From: Pseudomonas sivasensis
GTDB taxonomy: Bacteria > Pseudomonadota > Gammaproteobacteria > Pseudomonadales > Pseudomonadaceae
DNA length: 64,000 bases
Assembly: GCF_013778505.1 (NCBI RefSeq)
Contig: NZ_JAAOWU010000002.1
Span: 1 to 64,000 of the forward strand
Direction of reading: 5' to 3'
The position numbers and the translations under genes were made by a program. Below, piece by piece: positions 1 through 10,479 of the stretch; position 1 is the first letter of the stretch; each line of letters starts with the position of its first letter. Under the pieces are notes generated by a model. The model searched no databases, was not told the DNA's origin, and saw only the letters and a list, made by a program, of their open reading frames with translations.

Positions 1-81
1 TGATTATTTTCAGAAGCTTTCGAAGATTTCTTCAACAACTTCAACCACTTGCGCTTCTGATCTCTCATCAGCGGGAGGCGA

Positions 82-109
82 ATTCTACAGCGTTACACGC
101 TGCTGTCAA
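82..109 (-). promoter_or_regulatory. rRNA-operon type promoter, proximal (P2)
   Basis: Read on the minus strand there is TTGACA (104-109), a 16-base spacer and TAGAAT (82-87), followed by a GC-rich discriminator beginning TCGCCTCCC. Strong hexamers plus a GC-rich discriminator are typical of stringently controlled rRNA promoters. It fires leftward out of the window, and tyrS is next to an rrn operon in several Pseudomonas genomes. The rRNA genes themselves are not visible, so the target is inferred. Confidence 0.75.
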
Positions 110-227
110 CACCTCTTTTTCAACTTCCTTTTGGCTTCGATGAACTGAAGCAACTTACTGCCGAAAACCGCGTAACTCATTGTTTAACAAGGAGTTTTCC
201 GTTTCGACTGCACCGGAAGTGGGGCGA

Positions 228-255
228 ATTATAGACAGATATAATTCGCCGTCAA
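228..255 (-). promoter_or_regulatory. rRNA-operon type promoter, distal (P1)
   Basis: The minus strand shows TTGACG (250-255), a 16-base spacer and a perfect TATAAT (228-233), followed by TCGCCCC. It has the same architecture as the promoter at 82-109 and lies 146 bases upstream of it, giving a tandem pair. It begins only 15 bases past the tyrS stop codon, and no terminator is visible between them, so tyrS transcripts may read through. Confidence 0.7.
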
Positions 256-270
256 CACTTAATTTCAGCC

Positions 271-1470
271 TTATTCAGATTTGAGCGTAATGCGTGCAAA
301 GGCCTTCTTCCCCGCCTGACAAACGTGGGTCGCTCCGAGCTCATATATAAAGGTGCGATCTACCACCTCACCATCTATACGCACACCACCCGAACCCAGA
401 AGGTCACGAGCCACGGCGGAGTTTTTCACCAAGCCCGCCTTATTAAGAACGGCCGCAATCGGCATCGCCTCAGCAGCAGTCAGCTCAACCTCAGGAAGAT
501 CATCCGGCAACTCGCCATCTTTCATGCGGTTGCCCGCCGCGCGGTGAGCACTGGCCGCTGCCTCTTCACCATGGAACCGAGCAACAATCTCTTCTGCCAG
601 CTTGATTTTCACATCACGCGGATTGGCGCCAGCCTCGACGTCAGCGCGCAACGCATTGATCTCGTCCATCGAGCGGAAGCTCAACAGCTCAAAGTAACGC
701 CACATAAGCGCATCAGGAATGGAAACCAGCTTGCCGTACATCACGCCTGGCGCCTCTTGGATACCTACATAGTTACCCAGAGACTTGGACATCTTCTTGA
801 CGCCATCCAACCCTTCCAGCAATGGCATGGTCAGAATGCACTGAGCCTCTTGCCCATACGCACGCTGAAGCTCACGCCCCATCAGCAGGTTGAACTTCTG
901 GTCGGTACCACCCAGCTCCACATCGGCACGCAGCGCCACCGAGTCATAACCCTGGACTAGCGGATACAGGAACTCATGAATAGCGATCGGCTGATTGGTG
1001 GAGTAGCGCTTATCGAAGTCGTCGCGCTCAAGCATTCGCGCAACGGTGTACTGAGATGTCAGACGAATAAAGTCGGCCGGCCCCATCTGATCCATCCAGG
1101 TGGAGTTGAACGCCACCTCGGTCTTAGCCGGATCAAGAATCTTGAATACTTGGGTCTTGTAGGTCTCGGCGTTGTCGAGAACCTGCTCGCGGGTCAGCGG
1201 CGGGCGCGTAGCGCTTTTGCCACTCGGGTCGCCGATCATCCCAGTGAAGTCACCTATAAGGAAGATGACCTGATGCCCCAGCTCCTGGAACTGACGTAGC
1301 TTATTAATAAGCACGGTGTGACCCAGGTGCAGGTCCGGCGCTGTCGGATCGAAACCAGCCTTAATACGCAGGGGTTGGCCACGCTTGAGCTTTTCGATCA
1401 GCTCGGCCTCAACCAACAGTTCTTCCGCACCACGTTTTATCAGCGCTAGCTGCTCTTCAACCGACTTCAT
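271..1470 (-). CDS. tyrS: Tyrosine--tRNA ligase
   Basis: Class I aminoacyl-tRNA synthetase that charges tRNA-Tyr in the cytoplasm. The 399-aa product has the HIGH-type signature HLGH at residues 48-51, the KMSKS loop at 226-230, and a C-terminal S4-like RNA-binding domain ([12 protein letters not shown] region). The frame stays open 15 codons upstream, but the ATG at 1470 gives the usual family N-terminus ([11 protein letters not shown]). It is the second-type TyrRS called tyrZ in P. aeruginosa, where a separate tyrS also exists; which symbol applies depends on whether a second copy is elsewhere in this genome. It is divergent from the M23 peptidase gene and followed by the rrn promoters. Confidence 0.95.
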   Translation of the reverse strand: MKSVEEQLALIKRGAEELLVEAELIEKLKRGQPLRIKAGFDPTAPDLHLGHTVLINKLRQFQELGHQVIFLIGDFTGMIGDPSGKSATRPPLTREQVLDNAETYKTQVFKILDPAKTEVAFNSTWMDQMGPADFIRLTSQYTVARMLERDDFDKRYSTNQPIAIHEFLYPLVQGYDSVALRADVELGGTDQKFNLLMGRELQRAYGQEAQCILTMPLLEGLDGVKKMSKSLGNYVGIQEAPGVMYGKLVSIPDALMWRYFELLSFRSMDEINALRADVEAGANPRDVKIKLAEEIVARFHGEEAAASAHRAAGNRMKDGELPDDLPEVELTAAEAMPIAAVLNKAGLVKNSAVARDLLGSGGVRIDGEVVDRTFIYELGATHVCQAGKKAFARITLKSE

Positions 1471-1506
1471 AACAGATCCGCAAGGCTCAGATTCAAAAGG
1501 GAACCA

Positions 1507-1534
1507 ACCATACAAGATCAGGGACTAATTACAA
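1507..1534 (-). promoter_or_regulatory. Candidate tyrS promoter
   Basis: On the minus strand TTGTAA (1529-1534) is separated by 16 bases from TATGGT (1507-1512), 37 bases before the tyrS ATG. Hexamer matches are moderate; this is a pattern call only. Confidence 0.35.
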
Positions 1535-1583
1535 GTTTTGCCCTGCGCACGGACACCGTTCAGCAAGCCCAGCATTCGCGAGC

Positions 1584-1612
1584 TTGCGCCACAGATGATT
1601 TGGTTATATTTT
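1584..1612 (+). promoter_or_regulatory. Candidate promoter of the M23 peptidase-anmK pair
   Basis: TTGCGC (1584-1589), a 17-base spacer and TATTTT (1607-1612) in a locally AT-rich stretch upstream of the ATG at 1679. An alternative -10, TATATT at 1605-1610, overlaps it. Weak consensus match. Confidence 0.3.
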
Positions 1613-1678
1613 ATACAGTTATTTCATCTTCATCATGTCATTCATCTTTTCCATTTCATCTTCAAAGTCAAATTACCT

Positions 1679-3097
1679 ATGACCACTGAACCGTCTAAAG
1701 CGCCGCCGCTTTACCCGAAGACCCACCTGCTCGCCGCAAGTGGTATCGCCGCCCTTCTTAGCCTGGCACTCCTGGTATTCCCTTCCAGTGACGTAGAAGC
1801 CAAACGAACATCCCTGAGCCTCGACTTGGAGAGTCCAGTTGAACAACTGACACAAGATCAAGACGCTGCCGACGCTCAACAAGCCACAAATGCCCCATCT
1901 GAATCGCCGTTTGCCCAGATAGAAAACACGCCCGAAGATACCCAGCAAGCGGCAAAGGAACTGCAAAAGCCAGTCGCAGACGCAGCTAAGAATCCTCAGC
2001 ACCGCGAAGTGATCGTCGCAAAAGGCGATACGCTTTCTACCCTTTTCGAGAAGGTTGGTCTTCCTGCCGCCACCGTTAACGACGTGCTGGCCAGCGACAA
2101 ACAAGCCAAGCAGTTCACCCAACTGAAACACGGCCAGAAGCTTGAGTTCGAATTGACGCCTGACGGCCAGTTGAACAACCTGCACAGCAACGTCAGCGAC
2201 CTCGAAAGCATCTCCCTGACTAAGGGCGCTAAAGGTTTCGCGTTCAATCGCATCACCACCAAACCAGTGATGCGCTCCGCCTACGTTCACGGCGTGATCA
2301 ACAGCTCGCTGTCGCAATCCGCTGCGCGCGCGGGGTTGTCGCATAGCATGACCATGGACATGGCCAGCGTATTTGGCTACGACATCGACTTCGCCCAAGA
2401 CATCCGCCAAGGTGACGAATTCGACGTGATCTACGAGCAGAAGGTCGCCAACGGCAAAGTGGTCGGCACTGGCAATATTCTCTCTGCACGCTTCACCAAC
2501 CGCGGTAAGACCTACACCGCTGTGCGCTACACCAACAAGCAAGGCAATAGCAGCTACTACACGGCTGATGGCAATAGCATGCGCAAAGCGTTCATCCGCA
2601 CCCCAGTGGACTTCGCTCGCATCAGCTCGCGTTTCTCCATGGGGCGCAAGCATCCAATCCTGAACAAAATCCGCGCACACAAGGGCGTCGACTACGCAGC
2701 TCCTCGTGGTACGCCTATCAAGGCAGCGGGAGACGGCAAGGTCCTGCTGGCCGGCCGTCGCGGCGGTTACGGCAACACGGTGATCATTCAGCACGGCAAC
2801 ACCTACCGAACCTTGTATGGCCACATGCAAGGCTTCGCAAAGGGCGTGAAGACGGGCGGTAATGTGAAGCAAGGTCAGGTGATCGGCTATATCGGCACTA
2901 CCGGCCTCTCCACCGGACCGCATTTGCACTACGAGTTCCAGGTCAATGGCGTACACGTTGATCCACTGGGCCAGAAACTGCCGATGGCCGACCCAATCGC
3001 CAAAGCAGAGCGCGCGCGCTTCATGCAACAAAGCCAGCCCCTGATGGCACGTATGGACCAGGAGCGTTCCACCCTTCTGGCTTCGGCGAAGCGTTAA
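1679..3097 (+). CDS. M23 family peptidoglycan DD-metalloendopeptidase
   Basis: Zinc endopeptidase expected to cut peptidoglycan cross-links in the periplasm. The 472-aa protein has an N-terminal membrane anchor or uncleaved signal (about residues 15-35), an OapA/LysM-like domain (about 108-165), a central domain, and a C-terminal LytM/M23 domain (about 325-430). The zinc motifs are complete: HxxxD at H334/D338 and HLH at 415-417, with a further active-site His at 382. The longer open frame from 1538 is AT-rich and lacks family character, so ATG 1679 was chosen. It resembles MepM of E. coli. The stop is 3 bases before anmK, so both are likely co-transcribed and join wall cutting to recycling of the released anhydro-sugar. 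Confidence 0.9.
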   Translation: MTTEPSKAPPLYPKTHLLAASGIAALLSLALLVFPSSDVEAKRTSLSLDLESPVEQLTQDQDAADAQQATNAPSESPFAQIENTPEDTQQAAKELQKPVADAAKNPQHREVIVAKGDTLSTLFEKVGLPAATVNDVLASDKQAKQFTQLKHGQKLEFELTPDGQLNNLHSNVSDLESISLTKGAKGFAFNRITTKPVMRSAYVHGVINSSLSQSAARAGLSHSMTMDMASVFGYDIDFAQDIRQGDEFDVIYEQKVANGKVVGTGNILSARFTNRGKTYTAVRYTNKQGNSSYYTADGNSMRKAFIRTPVDFARISSRFSMGRKHPILNKIRAHKGVDYAAPRGTPIKAAGDGKVLLAGRRGGYGNTVIIQHGNTYRTLYGHMQGFAKGVKTGGNVKQGQVIGYIGTTGLSTGPHLHYEFQVNGVHVDPLGQKLPMADPIAKAERARFMQQSQPLMARMDQERSTLLASAKR

Positions 3098-4192
<1,095 letters not shown>

Positions 4193-4208
4193 CTAATCCG
4201 CAGACAGC

Positions 4209-4247
4209 AAAACGCCGCGTGGCCCATGAAAGCCAAGCGGCGTTTTT
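4209..4247. terminator. Bidirectional terminator between anmK and erpA
   Basis: AAAACGCCGC (4209-4218) pairs with GCGGCGTTTT (4237-4246), flanked by A and T runs, so it works as an intrinsic terminator on both strands between two convergent genes. Confidence 0.85.
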
Positions 4248-4261
4248 GTATCCACTCTCGA

Positions 4262-4612
4262 TCAGATCGAGAACGAAGACCCGCAACCACATGTAGTGGT
4301 GGCATTAGGGTTCTTGATCACGAAACGCGAACCCTCCAGACCTTCCTGATAATCCACCTCGGCGCCCGCCAAGTACTGGAAACTCATCGGGTCTACAACC
4401 AGGCTCACGCCCTCGCGCTCAACGATAGTGTCATCGTCAGCCACATCTTCATCGAAGGTAAAGCCGTACTGAAACCCTGAACAACCGCCGCCCGTAACGA
4501 ATACGCGCAGCTTCAAGCGATCATTACCCTCTTCATCGACCAGGCTCTTCACCTTGTGCGCAGCACCGTGAGTGAATTGCAAAGCCGTGGGGGTGAAGGA
4601 TTCAACGCTCAT
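4262..4612 (-). CDS. erpA: Iron-sulfur cluster insertion protein ErpA
   Basis: A-type carrier that hands Fe-S clusters to apoproteins such as isoprenoid-pathway enzymes. The 116-aa product has the three conserved cysteines C44 (in [10 protein letters not shown]), C108 and C110 (TTCGCGSSF), the same spacing as E. coli ErpA. The frame is open 16 codons upstream, but ATG 4612 gives the family N-terminus [11 protein letters not shown]. It converges on anmK and follows argC on the same strand, separated from it by a terminator hairpin. Confidence 0.93.
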
Positions 4613-4733
4613 GCTGATAATCTCCCGGCGTAGAGCCGCCATATGCGTAATGGCGGGCATTATCCGCTTCTCCTAGAAAATCGGTCAACTATTGTTACGG
4701 TATATCAATCTGCATCGCCGCCATTAGAAACAC

Positions 4734-4758
4734 AAAAGGCCCGATCAACGGGCCTTTT
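4734..4758 (-). terminator. Terminator after argC
   Basis: AAAAGGCCCG (4734-4743) and CGGGCCTTTT (4749-4758) form a 10-bp perfect stem with a 5-base loop. On the minus strand it sits 20 bases past the argC stop and ends in a short T run. Confidence 0.8.
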
Positions 4759-4777
4759 GCGCAATCAACAAACCGCC

Positions 4778-5812
4778 TTAAGGCAGCATGCCGGCATGGG
4801 ACAAGCCCAACTTCTCATCCAAGCCGAATAGGATGTTCATGTTCTGCACAGCCTGGCCCGACGCGCCCTTGACCAGGTTATCGATCACCGACAGCACGAC
4901 CACCAGGTCGCCGTCCTGCGGACGGTGCACAGCAATCCGGCACACGTTGGCGCCACGCACGCTACGGGTTTCCGGGTGGCTGCCCGCCGGCATTACGTCG
5001 ACGAACGGCTCATTCGCGTAGCGCTTTTCAAACAACGCCTGCAGGTCTACCGAACGATCGACCACGGTTGCGTATAGCGTGGAGTGGATACCACGGATCA
5101 TTGGCGTCAGGTGTGGCACAAAGGTCAAGCCCACATCCTTACCGGCAGCACGGCGCAGGCCCTGGCGGATTTCCGGCAGGTGGCGATGCCCTTTTACCGC
5201 ATAGGCCTTCATGCTTTCCGAAGTCTCGGAGTACAGCGACCCTACCGCGGCACCACGGCCTGCACCGCTGACGCCAGACTTGCAGTCTGCAATCAAGCGC
5301 GACGCATCCGCCAACCCAGCTTCAAGCAACGGCAGAAAGCCCAACTGCGTAGCGGTTGGGTAGCAACCCGGCACCGCGATCAGGCGCGCCTGCTTGATTT
5401 GCTCACGATTGACTTCAGGCAGGCCGTACACCGCCTCTTCCAACAACTCCGGCGCGCCGTGTGGCTGACCGTACCACTTGGCCCATTCATCGGCGTCCTG
5501 CAGCCGGAAGTCTGCCGACAGGTCAATGACCTTGGTGCCAGCTGCCAGCAACTCACCGGCCAGCGCATGGGCAACACCATGTGGCGTGGCGAAGAACACC
5601 ACGTCGCAGGCGCCAAGGGTCTTGATGTCCGGAACACTGAACGCCAAGCCGTCGTAGTGGCCTCGCAGGTTCGGGTACATATCGGCCACAGCCAGGCCTG
5701 CCTCGGATCGAGAGGTGATGACCACCACCTCAGCTTGCGGATGCTGAGCCAACAGACGCAGCAATTCGACACCGGTGTAACCCGTGCCGCCGACGATACC
5801 GACCTTGACCAT
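4778..5812 (-). CDS. argC: N-acetyl-gamma-glutamyl-phosphate reductase
   Basis: Third step of arginine biosynthesis: NADPH-dependent reduction of N-acetylglutamyl phosphate to the semialdehyde in the cytoplasm. The 344-aa protein begins with the Rossmann motif [12 protein letters not shown] and contains the catalytic-cysteine block [11 protein letters not shown] 5812 was chosen over the longer open frame (to 5908) because it directly precedes the Rossmann strand. It is divergent from hemJ and is not clustered with other arg genes here, as is usual in Pseudomonas. Confidence 0.95.
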   Translation of the reverse strand: MVKVGIVGGTGYTGVELLRLLAQHPQAEVVVITSRSEAGLAVADMYPNLRGHYDGLAFSVPDIKTLGACDVVFFATPHGVAHALAGELLAAGTKVIDLSADFRLQDADEWAKWYGQPHGAPELLEEAVYGLPEVNREQIKQARLIAVPGCYPTATQLGFLPLLEAGLADASRLIADCKSGVSGAGRGAAVGSLYSETSESMKAYAVKGHRHLPEIRQGLRRAAGKDVGLTFVPHLTPMIRGIHSTLYATVVDRSVDLQALFEKRYANEPFVDVMPAGSHPETRSVRGANVCRIAVHRPQDGDLVVVLSVIDNLVKGASGQAVQNMNILFGLDEKLGLSHAGMLP

Positions 5813-5946
5813 AAACCTGCCCTCAACGAACCACTGGAAAGCCGTCGATAATAGGGGCCGTATCGCCCTGCGACAACCGTCAACGTGACGTATGGGCGCA
5901 TGAGCCACTACTATCTTCGCTACCGTGAACCTGGGAATAACTAAAA

Positions 5947-6375
5947 ATGCTTTATCTATGGGTCAAAGCCTTCCACATCATCAGCATCGTCTGCTGGTTT
6001 GCCGGGCTGTTCTACCTGCCGCGCCTGTTCGTCTACCACGCCCAAAGCGAGGACACCGTCAGCAAGGAGCGCTTCAGCATCATGGAGCGCAAGTTGTACC
6101 GCGGCATCATGGGCCCGGCGATGATTGCCTCCCTGGCATTCGGCATCTGGCTGATTGCCCTCAACCCCGGCATCTTTCAGTCCGGCGGCTGGATCCACGC
6201 CAAGCTGACCCTCGTTGTACTGTTGATCGGCTATCACCACATGTGTGGCGCACAGGTAAAACGTTTCGCCCGTGGCGAAAACACCCGCAGCCATGTCTTT
6301 TATCGCTGGTTCAATGAAGTCCCGGTTCTGATATTGCTGGCTATCGTAATTTTGGTCGTAGTCAAACCGTTCTAA
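5947..6375 (+). CDS. hemJ: Protoporphyrinogen oxidase HemJ
   Basis: Inner-membrane enzyme of heme synthesis that oxidises protoporphyrinogen IX, the non-HemG/HemY type common in Gram-negatives. The 142-aa protein is very hydrophobic with about four membrane segments. It starts with the family signature ([17 protein letters not shown], conserved His at 10), continues with [12 protein letters not shown], and has a [16 protein letters not shown] block. Length fits the UPF0093/HemJ family. It is divergent from argC and 24 bases upstream of the next gene on the same strand. Confidence 0.9.
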   Translation: MLYLWVKAFHIISIVCWFAGLFYLPRLFVYHAQSEDTVSKERFSIMERKLYRGIMGPAMIASLAFGIWLIALNPGIFQSGGWIHAKLTLVVLLIGYHHMCGAQVKRFARGENTRSHVFYRWFNEVPVLILLAIVILVVVKPF

Positions 6376-6399
6376 CTTCAATTACTCGGGGTACCTCCA

Positions 6400-7362
6400 A
6401 TGTCGCTGCCCGCTCTGCTTGAACAACGTCTGCGCCTGCCCGTGGTGGCTGCGCCGATGTTCCTGATTTCCAATCCACAACTGGTCCTGGCCTGCTGCCG
6501 CAATGGCGTGGTCGGGAGCTTTCCTGCGCTCAACCAGCGCGAGAGCAGTGGCTTCAAAGCCTGGCTGGAGGAAATCGAAGCGGGCCTTGCGCAGTTGGAC
6601 AATCCAGCGCCGTACGCCGTCAACCTTATCGTGCACAACAGTAACCCTCGCCTGGAGGCGGATCTGGCGATCTGCGTTGAGCACAAGGTGCCGATCGTGA
6701 TCACCAGTTTGGGCGCGGTGAAGGAGTTGGTAGATGCCGTGCACAGCTACGGCGGGCTGGTGTTCCACGATGTCACCACCCGGCGCCATGCCGAAAAAGC
6801 CGCTGAAGCCGGTGTAGATGGCCTGATTGCTGTGGCTGCCGGTGCCGGTGGCCATGCCGGCACCTGGAGCCCGTTCTCGCTGATTGCCGAGATTCGACAG
6901 TTCTTCGACAAAACCCTGCTGCTGGCCGGGTGCCTCAATCATGGACACGAAATCCTCGCCGCCCAGTTACTGGGCGCAGACCTGGCATATTTCGGCACGC
7001 GCTTCATCGGTACCGCCGAAAGCCACGCCCCAGATGCCTATAAAGAGATGCTGCTCACATCGCGCGCCGCCGACATCGTGCACACTCCCGCAGTCTCCGG
7101 CGTTCCCGCTAGCTTTATGCGCCAAAGCCTGGAAAATGCCGGGTTCGACCTCGCCGCCCTGCAAGGCAAAGGCGAAGTGAACTTCGGTTCCAAGCTCAAA
7201 CCGCTGAGCGACGAAGCCAAAGCATGGAAGACCGTATGGTCCGCCGGCCAAGGCGTCGGTGAGATTAATGATTTGCCCAGCGTCGATGAACTCGTTGCCC
7301 GCCTCGATGCCGAATACCGCAAGGCGCGCGAGCAGGCCGCACAATTGCGCTGGCCACGCTGA
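6400..7362 (+). CDS. Nitronate monooxygenase-like FMN oxidoreductase
   Basis: A 320-aa FMN-dependent TIM-barrel protein of the 2-nitropropane dioxygenase/nitronate monooxygenase family, which detoxifies alkyl nitronates using FMN and oxygen. Visible family features are LRLPVVAAPMFLISNP at the N-terminus, the GAGGHAGTWSPF loop with the presumed catalytic His, and the phosphate-binding LGADLAYFGTRFIGT. The family includes enoyl reductases (FabK) and unassigned flavoproteins, so the substrate is uncertain. A good ribosome site (ggggtacctcc region) precedes ATG 6400, and it probably shares a transcript with hemJ. Confidence 0.85.
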   Translation: MSLPALLEQRLRLPVVAAPMFLISNPQLVLACCRNGVVGSFPALNQRESSGFKAWLEEIEAGLAQLDNPAPYAVNLIVHNSNPRLEADLAICVEHKVPIVITSLGAVKELVDAVHSYGGLVFHDVTTRRHAEKAAEAGVDGLIAVAAGAGGHAGTWSPFSLIAEIRQFFDKTLLLAGCLNHGHEILAAQLLGADLAYFGTRFIGTAESHAPDAYKEMLLTSRAADIVHTPAVSGVPASFMRQSLENAGFDLAALQGKGEVNFGSKLKPLSDEAKAWKTVWSAGQGVGEINDLPSVDELVARLDAEYRKAREQAAQLRWPR

Positions 7363-7430
7363 CCCAACCGACAGGCCTGCCAATTGAGCAGGCCCGCACC
7401 CCCACCTGAATAAGTGACAAGGAAGCCCGC

Positions 7431-8396
7431 ATGAGCGACAACCGCTTCAAGATTGTTTTTGATGGAGCCTTGCTCCCGGGTGTCGAAAGCACCACGGCCA
7501 AGCTGAACCTGGCTGAGCTGTTCAAAAGCACCGTCGAGGACATCGAGAAACTCTTCACCGGTCGCCCGGTTGCACTAAAACGCGACCTGTCACGCCCCGA
7601 CGCCGAAACCTACCTCACCGCTCTGAAGAACGCTGGCGTCGACGCGCGCATCGAGGCCGAACAGCCCGTAGCCTTCAGCCTTGCCGAAACACACGAGACG
7701 AGCTCTGGTGCAACAGACTTCTCTCGCCCAGCCGCTTCACCGTACGCGCCTCCGCGTGCTGCCGTGGGTGACAGCCACCCTGAATACGCCGATCTCAAGA
7801 TCTTCACGATCAATGGCCGTATTGGCCGTCTGCGGTATTTGGCATGGACGCTGGTACTGACCGTCGCAATGCTCGTCGCAGCAGGCATCCTTAGTACTGT
7901 AGGCTTCGCCATCGCGACCGCGTCACCGACGATAGCCATCATTGTTGGCTCGCTGCTCGGTTTAGCGCTGTTCGTTGCGGTTGTAGTCGTGAGTGTGCAA
8001 ATCGGGGTCCAGCGCTTGCACGACCTGGGCTGGTCTGGCTGGCTGTACCTGCTGAACCTCGTGCCGCTGGTAAACAGCATTTTCCCGCTGTTGCTGCTGG
8101 TAGTGCCAGGTAACTCGGGTGCCAACCAATACGGCGCACCGCCACCGCGTAACTCCACTGCGGTAAAGGTTCTGGCCTCTCTGTGGCTGGCATTCATTCC
8201 TCTGATGCTCATCCTCGTCGTGTCGCTGGGCATGAACGGCTACCTGGACCAACTCGAATCCAACGTCGACAGCAGCTACGAAAGCAGCTCCATCACCTCC
8301 GATGAAGACGCCGATCAAAGCGTCATCGTTGATGAAGAAGACGCCCAAAGTGCTGACGAAGCGGCCGAACCTGTAGACTCTGCAGAAGAACAGTAA
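7431..8396 (+). CDS. DUF805 membrane protein with an N-terminal soluble domain
   Basis: Unknown function. The 321-aa protein has three parts: a soluble N-terminal domain of about 80 residues (starting SDNRFKIVFDG) that I cannot assign, a DUF805 region (about 120-270) beginning RIGRLRYLAW with three to four membrane helices and the conserved IGVQRLHDLGWSGWLYLL block, and an acidic, Ser/Asp/Glu-rich tail (about 275-321). A DUF805 domain alone is usually about 120 residues, so this is an enlarged architecture. It is followed by a GC-rich hairpin and lies between unrelated metabolic genes. Confidence 0.8.
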   Translation: MSDNRFKIVFDGALLPGVESTTAKLNLAELFKSTVEDIEKLFTGRPVALKRDLSRPDAETYLTALKNAGVDARIEAEQPVAFSLAETHETSSGATDFSRPAASPYAPPRAAVGDSHPEYADLKIFTINGRIGRLRYLAWTLVLTVAMLVAAGILSTVGFAIATASPTIAIIVGSLLGLALFVAVVVVSVQIGVQRLHDLGWSGWLYLLNLVPLVNSIFPLLLLVVPGNSGANQYGAPPPRNSTAVKVLASLWLAFIPLMLILVVSLGMNGYLDQLESNVDSSYESSSITSDEDADQSVIVDEEDAQSADEAAEPVDSAEEQ

Positions 8397-8399
8397 AGA

Positions 8400-8441
8400 A
8401 ACGCCCCCATCCGTGATGCCTCCATCATTGATGGGGGCGTT
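8400..8441 (+). terminator. Hairpin after the DUF805 gene
   Basis: AACGCCCCCATC (8400-8411) is perfectly complementary to GATGGGGGCGTT (8430-8441). The 12-bp stem directly follows the stop codon at 8396 but lacks a long T run; it ends 15 bases before the next start codon. Confidence 0.6.
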
Positions 8442-8456
8442 GCGATGGAGAAAGGC

Positions 8457-9245
8457 ATGACCCGTTACGCTCTGATCACCGGTGCCTCCAGCGGCATTGG
8501 CCTCGCCTTGGCAGAAGCCCTGGCCCGTCGCGGCCGCAGCTTGATTCTGGTGGCCCGCCAGCGTGATCAGTTGGAAAGCATTGCACTCGAATTGACTCAG
8601 CGCTTCGGCGTCGAGGTGCTGTTTCGTGCCTGCGACCTGGGCGAGCCGCTGCGCTTGTCCGGATTCCTGTTGGAGCTTGAAGAAGGCGAGCGGCAGATTG
8701 ATTTGCTGGTCAACTGCGCCGGCATCGGCACAAGCGGACCATTCCTGGCCCAGGACTGGATGACCGAGCAAGACCTTATTGAAGTCAACATCCTCGCCCT
8801 CACCCGCATGTGTCACGCCCTGGGCAATACCATGGCGCTGCAGGGCGGCGGACAAATTCTTAACGTTGCGTCGATTGCCGCGTTTCAACCCGGTCCGTGG
8901 ATGAGCAGTTACTACGCCAGCAAGGCCTATGTGCTGCATTTCTCCGAGGGTTTGCGCGAAGAACTGAAGACCTGCGGCATCAAGGTATCGGTCCTTTGCC
9001 CTGGCCCGACACGCACCGCGTTCTTCGGTACCGCGCAAATGGACACCGCCAAGCTTGATCGCAGCGAACAACTGATGAGCCCGGAAGAGGTCGCGCTCTA
9101 CACCGTACGCGCATTGGAAAAGAACAAAGCCATCATCATCCCCGGCCGCCGTAATCGCTGGCTGGCCTTCAGCCCACGTCTAAGCCCGCGCTGGCTGACG
9201 CGCAAAATAGCCGGTGCCATCAACAAGGCCTATTGCCCACGCTGA
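8457..9245 (+). CDS. SDR family NAD(P)-dependent oxidoreductase
   Basis: Classical short-chain dehydrogenase/reductase, 262 aa from the chosen start. It shows the cofactor motif [11 protein letters not shown] near the N-terminus, NCAG (usually NNAG), a catalytic-serine strand [10 protein letters not shown] and the YxxxK pair in YYASKAY. The C-terminus is basic. The substrate cannot be read from sequence. The frame also has an ATG at 8445, but ATG 8457 has GGAG at 8447-8450 at proper spacing, so it is preferred. Confidence 0.85.
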   Translation: MTRYALITGASSGIGLALAEALARRGRSLILVARQRDQLESIALELTQRFGVEVLFRACDLGEPLRLSGFLLELEEGERQIDLLVNCAGIGTSGPFLAQDWMTEQDLIEVNILALTRMCHALGNTMALQGGGQILNVASIAAFQPGPWMSSYYASKAYVLHFSEGLREELKTCGIKVSVLCPGPTRTAFFGTAQMDTAKLDRSEQLMSPEEVALYTVRALEKNKAIIIPGRRNRWLAFSPRLSPRWLTRKIAGAINKAYCPR

Positions 9246-9292
9246 CCGCGTGGGTACACTCACCCCTGCACGCTCATAATGGAGAAACAGCT

Positions 9293-9631
9293 GTGGATAC
9301 TCTGTTCACCAAGATCATCAACAGAGAAATACCCGCGAAGATCATCTACGAAGATGATCAAGTCCTCGCTTTTCACGATATTGCCCCGCAGGCACCAGTG
9401 CATTTTCTGGTGATCCCGAAGAAGCCTATCCGCACCCTCAATGACCTCACGGAAGATGACAAATCCCTGGCCGGGCACATTCTGTTTACCGCCCAGCGCC
9501 TCGCCGTGGAACAAGGCTGCGAGAAAGGGTTTCGCGTAGTAATGAACTGCAATGAGGATGGCGGACAGACTGTCTATCACATCCATATGCACGTGCTGGG
9601 TCAGCGCCAGATGAACTGGCCACCGGGCTGA
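9293..9631 (+). CDS. HIT family (histidine triad) nucleotide-binding protein
   Basis: Small purine-nucleotide phosphoramidase/hydrolase of the HINT branch, 112 aa. It has the standard N-terminus [13 protein letters not shown], the [15 protein letters not shown] strand and the catalytic triad HIHMH near the C-terminus, ending [11 protein letters not shown]. The open frame extends upstream to 9233, but GTG 9293 is preceded by GGAG at 9281-9284 with 8-base spacing and gives the family start. It is most like E. coli HinT; the in vivo substrate is not defined by sequence. Confidence 0.9.
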   Translation: MDTLFTKIINREIPAKIIYEDDQVLAFHDIAPQAPVHFLVIPKKPIRTLNDLTEDDKSLAGHILFTAQRLAVEQGCEKGFRVVMNCNEDGGQTVYHIHMHVLGQRQMNWPPG

Positions 9632-9640
9632 GGATTATTG

Positions 9641-9691
9641 GGGAGTTTGCGACTGCGACGCAGCCGGACGGCAGCAAGCTCCCTCGCCACA
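9641..9691 (-). repeat. REP-type palindromic element (singlet)
   Basis: Read on the minus strand it is TGTGGCGAGGGAGCTTGCTG, then a short spacer, a CTGCGTCGCAG palindrome and trailing CAAACTCCCC. This matches the REP form TGTGGCGAGGGAGCTTGCT common in fluorescent pseudomonads. It lies between the HIT gene and coq7. Confidence 0.7.
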
Positions 9692-9769
9692 AAGGCAAAT
9701 TGACTCAGGGCAAACGCTTGCCCATCTCTTGCGGTAAACTGGCCGCCGAGATTCTTCCCGGAGGTCAGC

Positions 9770-10417
9770 ATGACTACCCAACGTCACTACTCGCCGATTG
9801 ATCGCCTATTGCTGCAAGCCGACACGGCCATGCGCACACTCCTGCCCTTCAGTGGCCAACCGTACCGTCCGTCGCCCGCCATCCTGCAACCTGACGCGCA
9901 GATGAGCGAGACCGACACTCGTCATGTCGCCGGCCTGATGCGCATCAACCATACCGGCGAAGTCTGTGCCCAGGCGCTTTACCAAGGCCAGGCACTGACT
10001 GCCAAGCTGCCGCAGGTACGCGCCGCCATGGAGCACGCGGCCGAGGAAGAAATCGACCACCTGGCCTGGTGCGAGCAACGCATCCGTCAACTGGGTAGCC
10101 ATCCCAGCGTGCTGAATCCACTGTTTTACGGTTTGTCGTTCGGCATTGGCGCTGCTGCCGGCTTGATCAGTGACAAGGTCAGCCTCGGTTTTGTCGCCGC
10201 GACTGAACATCAAGTGTGCAAGCACTTGGATGAACACCTGGAACAATTGCCGGCCGAAGACGAAAAATCCCGGGCCATTCTTGAGCAGATGCGTATCGAT
10301 GAAGAACACCACGCTGAAAGCGCACTGGATGCAGGCGGCTTCCGCTTCCCGGCGCCAGTGCGTTTCGGCATGAGCCTACTTGCCAAGGTCATGACCAAAA
10401 GCACCTACCGCGTCTGA
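9770..10417 (+). CDS. coq7: Coq7-type demethoxyubiquinone hydroxylase
   Basis: Membrane-associated di-iron monooxygenase of ubiquinone synthesis, hydroxylating the 2-octaprenyl-3-methyl-6-methoxy-benzoquinol intermediate. The 215-aa protein carries the carboxylate/histidine ligand pattern of the family: E64 in RINHTGEV, E94/H97 in [10 protein letters not shown]146 in ATEHQV, and E178/H181 in [13 protein letters not shown] 9770 has a GGAGG ribosome site. A bidirectional terminator follows. In P. aeruginosa a speD gene sits between coq7 and the OsmC gene; it is absent here. Confidence 0.93.
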   Translation: MTTQRHYSPIDRLLLQADTAMRTLLPFSGQPYRPSPAILQPDAQMSETDTRHVAGLMRINHTGEVCAQALYQGQALTAKLPQVRAAMEHAAEEEIDHLAWCEQRIRQLGSHPSVLNPLFYGLSFGIGAAAGLISDKVSLGFVAATEHQVCKHLDEHLEQLPAEDEKSRAILEQMRIDEEHHAESALDAGGFRFPAPVRFGMSLLAKVMTKSTYRV

Positions 10418-10435
10418 GCAAACCTGCAGCCGAAA

Positions 10436-10462
10436 AAAAGGGCGCTTTCAAAGCGCCCTTTT
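10436..10462. terminator. Bidirectional terminator between coq7 and the OsmC gene
   Basis: AAAAGGGCGCTTT (10436-10448) and AAAGCGCCCTTTT (10450-10462) make a 13-bp stem around a very short loop, with an A run on one side and T run on the other. Confidence 0.85.
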
Positions 10463-10479
10463 CTTTTGCCAATCGACGA

